Assembly: GCA_004431415.1 (NCBI GenBank) | Contig: QPMI01000568.1 | Span: 52,183-116,182 of the forward strand | Direction of reading: 5' to 3' | Source: Cyanophora paradoxa | Taxonomy: Eukaryota > Glaucocystophyceae > Cyanophorales > Cyanophoraceae | DNA length: 64,000 bases | Shown: positions 58,273 to 64,000 of the stretch, piece by piece | How positions within the stretch are numbered: position 1 is the first letter of the stretch | How the letters are laid out: every line of letters starts with the position of its first letter | Program-made: the position numbers and the translations under genes | Notes under the pieces: generated by a model | Seen by the model: only the letters and a program-made list of their open reading frames with translations | Databases searched by the model: none | Told to the model about the DNA's origin: nothing

Positions 58273-60630
58273 TTACTCATCCCCACCTTCAACATCACTG
58301 TCATCCACCAACTTGCGACTATGCTTCTTTTTGATCCCAAAGTAGCCACGAGCAAGAACACCATTGACTCGCTTTCTCTCAGCCTTCACATTAAAGACTT
58401 CGCGAAGTCTCTTCAAGATAGTGCATTCTGTGATTTTCTCATCAGATTTGCCCATGTGATCCATCTTAAAGTGACTGATAATGGACTCACTTGTGGCGAA
58501 ATCCCCTTGACTCTTGGTGAGTTCATAACTCTCACGAATCCATTCTCCAATCTTGTCATTCTCATTGAAATATTCAACACCTTGATCAACAATGGACTGG
58601 GGTGGTTTGGTGACGAATTCATTGAGAGAATGGGTTCTCCACATTTCCAGGAGAATGGACATATGCGCCATTTTATAATCGTCATCATTCTTCATTAGGC
58701 GCATGAGAGTGGTGTCTGCTTTCTTCTCACCAGGCTGAGGATCGACCTTGAAGACATTTTCGAATCGGTAGTAGATAATTCGCCTTTGAATTGCTGCATC
58801 TGGTTTACTGATTCCCAAGTTGTCATTTGTGGACAAGAACAACTGGAACATGGGAATGAATGTAACAAGATCTTTGAAAAGAGCTCGAACCTTCATCTCA
58901 TTCCCACCAGTAACCTGTTTGATTTTGTTCAGTTGAAGCATATCACCATCTTCTGCTTCATTACTGAAAACAATTCGTTTACCAAGAATGCAAGCGAGTT
59001 CTGGGGAAGCCTCTGACGAACTCTTCTTGGGTTTAGTCCAATATGTCATGTCCAGTGACCCATAATACTCACCAAATGTGTCTTTCACCAACTCTTGGAG
59101 CAGTGATTTCCCATTTGCTCCAATTCCAGTCCAGCAAGTGTATCTCTGATTTTCTGTCAAACCACTCAGGGCATAGGCGATTAATCCCAGCATGAATTCG
59201 CGGTCTGTATCCGATTCAATAATATCTGCATAGATGGATTTAATCTTTGCAACCTTCTCTTGGTCAATTTCTGTGGTGTAATCGTAGCCAACAGTCTTAC
59301 TCACCATATCATCTGGGAGTCCCTGTCGAAAAGTCATGGAGTTCAGGTCAAACACACCATTTGTAAATCCAATGATGTTGGGAACAGTATCAAGTCTCTC
59401 GAAAAAGGTCTTGTCACTGAACAGAACTGAAAGATCAGACATAAGTGCAGTTCTGTATGTAGTCTGTTTGAGGCTCTTAGCAATTCCCAGCAGAATCTTT
59501 GACCTTTCCTCCAAGGAATTGCGGTTCTCTTCATCACGAAGTGCTCTCTGTGCGAGTTGAACAGAACGTTGAAGATAAACTGGACAGACCTTGCAGCTCA
59601 ACAGAGAAAGATTCGCTTCCCAGTTTCATCCATCTCCCAAATCCCACATACATCATTGAACTTGAACCAGGTCTTGTTGGAATACTTGTATTTGTCTTGC
59701 AGAACAAGATAGGCAACCTGTGCAACATCATAATGGGCACCATCAGATCCAGCAGACCGATCAATCAGATTTTCGATCTTCACATCTGTCTCTTCCTTCA
59801 CACGAACTGTGATGCTTCGCTTTTTGCAGTTTGCACTGTAACTCGAAACAATATATTTGTCCTTCTCCTTCCCTTGAACAATATACCAATTGTTCGAGTC
59901 ATGGCTTCCCTTGCAGCAGGGACAGATCAGACCTTTGTTCTCAGCAGTGAAATTGTATCCCATCTTGGTCTCATTGATGATTGTGGGCAAGATGAAACCG
60001 AATTCTTCAGTTTAGAAAGAATATGTTTCTGCAAATTCTCCTCAGCGCACCTCTCAAAATAAGAATGTGCACCTTTGGGGAATTCGTAGTTGTCAACAAT
60101 CCACTTTTGCAACTCAGCAGTAGTTCATTTAACTCACACTCAGATGCCCATGGCTCTCTGATCCATGTTTTGTTGGGACTTGGACAAACATTAATTACCC
60201 AGCAGTCCCAGTGGATGCAATCGTTTTGCAGTCGATCTTGGGGTTTCCTTTGAATGCACCTGCTTTATCCAGATCTTAATGGTGTCGAATTCAGCAGGTC
60301 GAGCGAAATAAGCATGATATCCTTTTTGGTTTTAGCAAGTGGATTAACACCACCGAAATCATCAGGGAATTGCTCCTCGAATTTGGCGAAATCCTCCTCT
60401 TGGTCGAAGTCAATAACCATGATATTACGAGCAAGAATGCCCCAAGCAGTATATTTACCGGATTTCAGGGCTTCATCGAATTTATCCCAAGTCCAGGATC
60501 CGTCTTTATGAGCGAAAAGCGGTCTCTTGGTATCAGGATCAACAGGAATTACGAGATTCTCAGACAGGACATCGTCTTCACGAAGCCAGTCAACAAGGCG
60601 TTTCAGGGATTTCTTGGCGGCAGCGTTCAT
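58273..60630 (-). CDS. Primase-polymerase / SF3 helicase (several single-base deletions)
   Basis: Homologue of 27312-29649. N-terminal primase-like VIDFDQEEDFAKF, zinc cluster ICPCCKGSHD, helicase GIGANGKS, IVFSNEAED and LFLSTNDN are readable in successive frames. Breaks fit one missing base each at about 59605 (run of T), 60010, 60118, 60195, 60262 (CCC to CC) and 60325 (T run). The C-terminal tail is longer than in element 1 and ends in acidic DDSDVEGGDE. The helicase core (58273-59601) is uninterrupted. Confidence 0.85.
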
Positions 60631-60660
60631 TTCGAAAATCGGGGGCTTCTTACACTTAAT

Positions 60661-60678
60661 GGAGAAATTAATTTCTCC
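60661..60678. promoter_or_regulatory. Perfect 18-bp leader palindrome
   Basis: GGAGAAATTAATTTCTCC lies between motif and ATG of the PrimPol-helicase gene; the stem is conserved in element 1 (29680-29697). Confidence 0.5.
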
Positions 60679-60685
60679 GGATCCT

Positions 60686-60696
60686 TGTCATTTTTT
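60686..60696 (-). promoter_or_regulatory. AAAAAATGACA motif of PrimPol-helicase
   Basis: 56 nt upstream of ATG 60630, same spacing and same upstream TTAGCCGCC as in element 1. Confidence 0.6.
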
Positions 60697-60824
60697 GGCG
60701 GCTAACCTTTAAATACCTTTGGGTTTTCCGATTGGCGCTCGATACATGGTAATGATCCATCGAAAAGTCGATTGATCATGGTAACAAAAAGGATTCAGCG
60801 GATATCTGGGACTTTGGGGGCGGT

Positions 60825-61052
60825 TCAGTATTTTCTGGGACGACCAACTGGGCGTTTTACTGGATTATTGGGATCCATCTCAGCAGCTTTCCTGCGATAA
60901 TATCGTTCCAGTGCCTTTTTACGATATAATTTACGAAATTCCTCATCTTGATAACGTTTCTGGAAATACAAGCGGTCATACAACCTTTTCCTCTCATTGG
61001 GATCCATTTCGCTCATTGCAAGTTCGAATTCGACCACAGATTCAGTTTCCAT
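60825..61052 (-). CDS. Small basic protein with AT-hook-like end, 75 aa
   Basis: METESVVEFELAMSEMDPNE, a basic middle with YRKKALERYYRRKAAEM, and the end VKRPVGRPRKY. Counterpart of 29856-30092. The core of the hook is PVGRPRK here. Likely binds AT-rich DNA. Confidence 0.6.
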   Translation of the reverse strand: METESVVEFELAMSEMDPNERKRLYDRLYFQKRYQDEEFRKLYRKKALERYYRRKAAEMDPNNPVKRPVGRPRKY

Positions 61053-61131
61053 TTGATATGTTCCTTATATTTGGACGAGAAAATAATTTGTCCGGGTTCA
61101 CCAATCAAACACACCTTACCCTTAAATCCCT

Positions 61132-61142
61132 TGTCATTTTTT
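61132..61142 (-). promoter_or_regulatory. AAAAAATGACA motif of the AT-hook gene
   Basis: 80 nt upstream of ATG 61052 and overlapping the stop of the 37-aa gene, as in element 1. Confidence 0.55.
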
Positions 61143-61247
61143 GCAGATCGAGACCAGTTCCTGTCTACGCTTTTTTATTGCGTCTTCTGTTGCATATTCA
61201 GCGGATTTCCTTTCAAGGATAGCATAGATCTCAGAGAGACTGAGCAT
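61134..61247 (-). CDS. Tiny conserved protein, 37 aa
   Basis: MLSLSEIYAILERKSAEYAT followed by EDAIKKRRQELVSICKK. Counterpart of 30169-30279 with the same end inside the promoter-like motif. Function unknown. Confidence 0.5.
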   Translation of the reverse strand: MLSLSEIYAILERKSAEYATEDAIKKRRQELVSICKK

Positions 61248-61253
61248 TCGATA

Positions 61254-61487
61254 TTAATTACCGAGATTTAATTTCGGATCTGTGAAAGATACAGACCTTC
61301 GCCTCACTGTCTCTGTTTTAATATGCTCTTCGAAATCCACCGAGTCTGTGGATAATCTCCTTCCACCAGATCCATGGCTTTCAGTGTCTGAGAACTCGAT
61401 TTCGACTTTGGTGTCACAGCAACCACTGTGACAATTGCTCACAATGTGGAGATTAAACATCTCAATGATTTTGCGCAGAAAATCCAT
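61254..61487 (-). CDS. Small conserved protein with CHSGCCDT motif, 77 aa
   Basis: MDFLRKIIEMFNLHIVSNCH then GCCDTKVEIEFSDTE and a polar tail. Counterpart of 30301-30567. The N-terminal 35 residues are nearly unchanged while the tail diverges, marking the first part as the functional unit. Confidence 0.6.
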   Translation of the reverse strand: MDFLRKIIEMFNLHIVSNCHSGCCDTKVEIEFSDTESHGSGGRRLSTDSVDFEEHIKTETVRRRSVSFTDPKLNLGN

Positions 61488-61514
61488 GATGCTTTCTCTT
61501 TTAATGCGAGATAA

Positions 61515-62238
61515 TTAAAGCCAAACTCGTCGTTTATATACTGTTGGTGCAACACCTTTGTCCACCTCTGCCTTGGTAGCACCAGGTTCAATGGTGCCCT
61601 TTTGGGTTTTGGTCTTCATCTCATCAACTGCCTGCTCATCGATTTGAGTTTCTTTCTTACCAATGAACTGCTTATCTGGGAGACCAGTAATTCCCATTCT
61701 ATAACCTCCTTTCGCAGCATCTCCTTTAATTTCGCTCTCTCTTTCTTCTCAGAGACATACTGTTCAAGTGCACTCGATTTCGCTTCCAGATCTTTTAGTT
61801 TCGCAGTCATTTCGTCCCATTGGGCTTTGGAATTCGGTGAATATTCTGTGTAGGTGCGACCTTGTAGGTGACCTCACCAGCCATGGATTGAATTACCTTG
61901 TCTGATTCCTTGGAGACACCTTCACCTTTGCGAGCAAGTGAGAGATCTTGCAGACCCAGTCCTTATCATCAGCAGCACCAATAATTCGACGAGCACTTCA
62001 CCAACTGCTTTCATCTTGTGGCTTCGGGTGAAATATTCAATTGATCACTGGTGGATGTTTGAGGCGCTTTATCATCGGGAGATTCTTCGTAGCAGCATTG
62101 AGGGGATCTTCCTGTTGCTGTGATGCTCACTTCATTGACACCATTGAATTTCATGGATCTGTGTTAATAGAACCGGTTCCAGAGGATGCAGAATATGACA
62201 TAGCACCGCAGGAACACCAACTTTGCGTTTGGAAGCAT
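61515..62238 (-). CDS. Coiled-coil protein (frame broken several times)
   Basis: Homologue of 30591-31322. The end QFIGKKETQIDEQAVDEMKT to YKRRVWL is readable, as is the coiled coil MTAKLKDLEAKSSALEQYVS; between and upstream of them the frame changes several times (for example near 61700, 61840, 61965, 62000). Differences from element 1 at these points are losses of single bases. Confidence 0.6.
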
Positions 62239-62263
62239 TGTATTTATTAGAACAGAGATTATT

Positions 62264-63010
62264 TTACAACCTCTCTTATATCGCATCAGTTTATTCGAAT
62301 GAACACCACTCTTGACCTCTTTGGTGCTTCCTCTTTCTGTGGAGATGGTAGTTCATCTTCTTTCTTTTTGGCTCCTGTGGAACCGAGGAATGGGAAATCT
62401 TTGACCAGATCCGCTTTATCAACATAATAGTTCACCGAATAATTTGCAGAAGACCACACAAATATTGGTAAGAGTGCACATACTCTCAAACATCTTATAG
62501 AAATCGTCCTTGTTTCGCATGATATTATATTCCTCTTCAATGGCTCGAGTTCTTTGCGATTTGCAGCACTCAGGAACACAGCATAATCCGAATTTACTCG
62601 ATGTTGAAGAAACCTTCCTCAGCTTCTGTGTGATGCAGATAATCGAGATTTTCGAATGGCGACTCTGAATAAAGAGATCCACGATTTTGTCTCGGGTCAA
62701 ATCAATGATTTCGTTGTCTATTAGATCATCTAAGACCACACACAGGTGATGACAGGTTCCCCTTTTTCGATTTTCTCCTGCTTTCATCCAGTAATTGGAA
62801 ATGTAAGCAGCATCCCATTTCCCGAGTTGCAATGTTGCACTGCTCCAGAAATGATTGAAGGACTCCACTACAACAAAACATCATTTTCGCTATGCAGCTT
62901 GTTCAACCATATTTCACACATTCTGACTGCCTTTGCAGACTTCCTATGAAAAGAGCACGAAATGGTGGGGTTATCATCTCAGATGCAACAAATTCTTCTA
63001 AATCGTTCAT
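62264..63010 (-). CDS. A32-like packaging ATPase (frame broken several times)
   Basis: Homologue of 31351-32133, beginning MNDLEEFVASEM. Pieces such as LCVVLDDLIDNEIIDLTRDK (Walker B) and IICITQKLRKVSST are intact, but the Walker A region (about 62950) and several others have lost bases, so no full frame exists. Given the deletion-only pattern this may be a sequence-quality problem rather than a dead gene. Confidence 0.65.
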
Positions 63011-63079
63011 GGCTTTGTAGATCTTTCTTATTAAAGATAGATAAAAATAACGAACTGTTACTGATAATGGTTTTACAGA

Positions 63080-64000
63080 TTAGAGAGATAAGAGGAATTG
63101 TTTAATGCACCGCTCAATATCAGTTTCTGTGTATGGATCGCAAGAGTTGGATATTGTTGGCTTCACAATAGCGGGTTTTAATCTGATCACGAATTTGCAG
63201 TTGCTCAATGCTTTTTTCTCCACCAAAAACCTCTACTGGTTCGAAGTGTTGGCGACCATCATACTCAATTGCGATTTTCAGAGCGGGAATATAGAAATCG
63301 AAGGGAAGTGCTTTTGTTTTACGACAGTCTTCAAAGGTAAATTGTCTGTTGTAATCAAGCCCAATTTCTTCCAAGACTGCTTCATTGCAAGTTCACCTTT
63401 GAGTTCTTGCAACGAGGGCAACCTCTATTCATCAGATGATTACAAGGAAGCTGATCGAAATTCATTTGAGCATTTCATACAACTGATGATATTTTTGTTT
63501 TCTTGTTGACATACTTGACCTTGGAATAGTCATAGCGATCTCCATGGACTTCTTTCGCTTTCTCAATAAATAATTCTGTATTATTTCGCCTGTGATGACC
63601 ATTTTGTTGGAGAAAAACATGCTTTGCACCCTTGCTTTCTCAAATGTGCATATGGTGCCTGCTCAAGAGGTCGATTTACACCATTACACCTTGATCAGAA
63701 CTTTGCTTCTTGCATTCATATATCAACGGCAGAATAATCATATCTGTCACCATGACTTTCTTTGCCTCTTCAACAAAGGTGCTTTGTGGCTTCTTGCGAT
63801 CATCATGAAGTTGTTTATCTCGCAAGAAGGACATCCACCATTATTAAACTCTTTAGCCATGCAATATGATTTCCAGCAATTGTCTCAAAGTATTCCCTGC
63901 AAGTTTTTGCAAAACAGAGTAACCTTTGCATGGTATGACTTGTAAACAACCCGATCATATCCAAATTTATCTCCATGGGCTGCTTTGCTCTTCTCAATAA
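63080..64000 (-). CDS. Treble-clef repeat nuclease (frame broken, cut by window end)
   Basis: Homologue of 32201-33151. The C-terminal nuclease part reads MEEIGLDYNRQFTFEDC and LPFDFYIPALKIAIEYDGRQ HF before a break near 63140. Upstream zinc repeats are recognisable only in short frames. The gene start lies beyond the window. Confidence 0.6.

Larger units (their letters stand above)
42016..64000. mobile_element. Element 2: Polinton-like virus, left 22 kb (right end outside window)
   Basis: Gene order follows element 1 from SpeD to the nuclease gene; ATPase is the last complete gene region, and capsid genes should follow beyond 64000. Proteins are clearly homologous to element 1, but the DNA has far fewer CpG and the terminal repeats differ in sequence. 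Extra genes are the C1q-tipped protein, an 87-aa protein and the 80-aa gene at 52567. Many single-base deletions break frames, most densely after about 60 kb. Confidence 0.92.

Noticed and set aside
1-64000. tRNA or rRNA genes
   Set aside because: I saw no cloverleaf-like or rRNA-like sequence on reading, though a dedicated scan was not possible.

Overview
The window is a piece of a GC-rich eukaryotic (probably microalgal or other protist) nuclear genome loaded with integrated Polinton-like viruses (PLVs). Only about 7 kb is host DNA (about 6.2-9.93 kb and 38.69-42.02 kb). It is CpG-rich and carries short, mostly GT-AG introns. The two host stretches read as one minus-strand gene with TPR-like repeats, a PAS domain and C-terminal membrane segments, which I assign to the TmcB ('tiny macrocysts') sensor family. 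The rest is viral. Element 1 (9935-38684) is complete: 28,750 bp, 6-bp target duplication GACATT, 1344-bp terminal inverted repeats (TIRs). Element 2 (42016 to beyond the window) is a syntenic relative with only its left end visible. Element 0 (1 to about 6.2 kb) is the right part of a more distant relative. Element 1 lies inside an 88-nt intron of the host gene; element 2 lies at or next to a splice acceptor of the same gene; element 0 lies just past its 3' end. Layout of element 1, left to right: TIR with a terminal cross-shaped palindrome, a 26-bp iteron-like array, a 21-bp minisatellite and a hairpin; a SpeD-type pyruvoyl decarboxylase; a 49-aa gene; a zinc-ribbon protein; two paralogous virion fibre-like proteins; a giant fibre gene with 15 tandem 36-bp repeats; a patatin-discoidin lipase; an rve integrase; a 53-aa gene; protein-primed DNA polymerase B; a small gene; an internal copy of the TIR hairpin; a PrimPol-SF3 helicase; four small genes; a packaging ATPase; a treble-clef/nuclease protein; the major capsid protein; two penton-like proteins; a DUF5710-like protein; and the right TIR. 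Element 2 keeps this order but has extra fibre-module genes (a C1q-like head, an 87-aa protein) and an extra 80-aa gene beside the integrase. Element 0 has a DNA polymerase-SF1 helicase-HNH fusion, an integrase lacking its catalytic Glu, DUF5710-like genes and a RING-finger gene. Replication would use the polymerase, PrimPol-helicase and terminal structures; the integrase explains the 6-bp duplications; ATPase and capsid proteins make virions; fibres and lipase serve attachment and entry; SpeD would alter polyamine metabolism. The three elements share an upstream AAAAAATGAC-type motif, and elements 1 and 2 share hairpins just past stop codons. The large genes are broken by single-base deletions only, mostly in homopolymers, increasingly towards the right edge. 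I take many of these for assembly errors rather than true decay.
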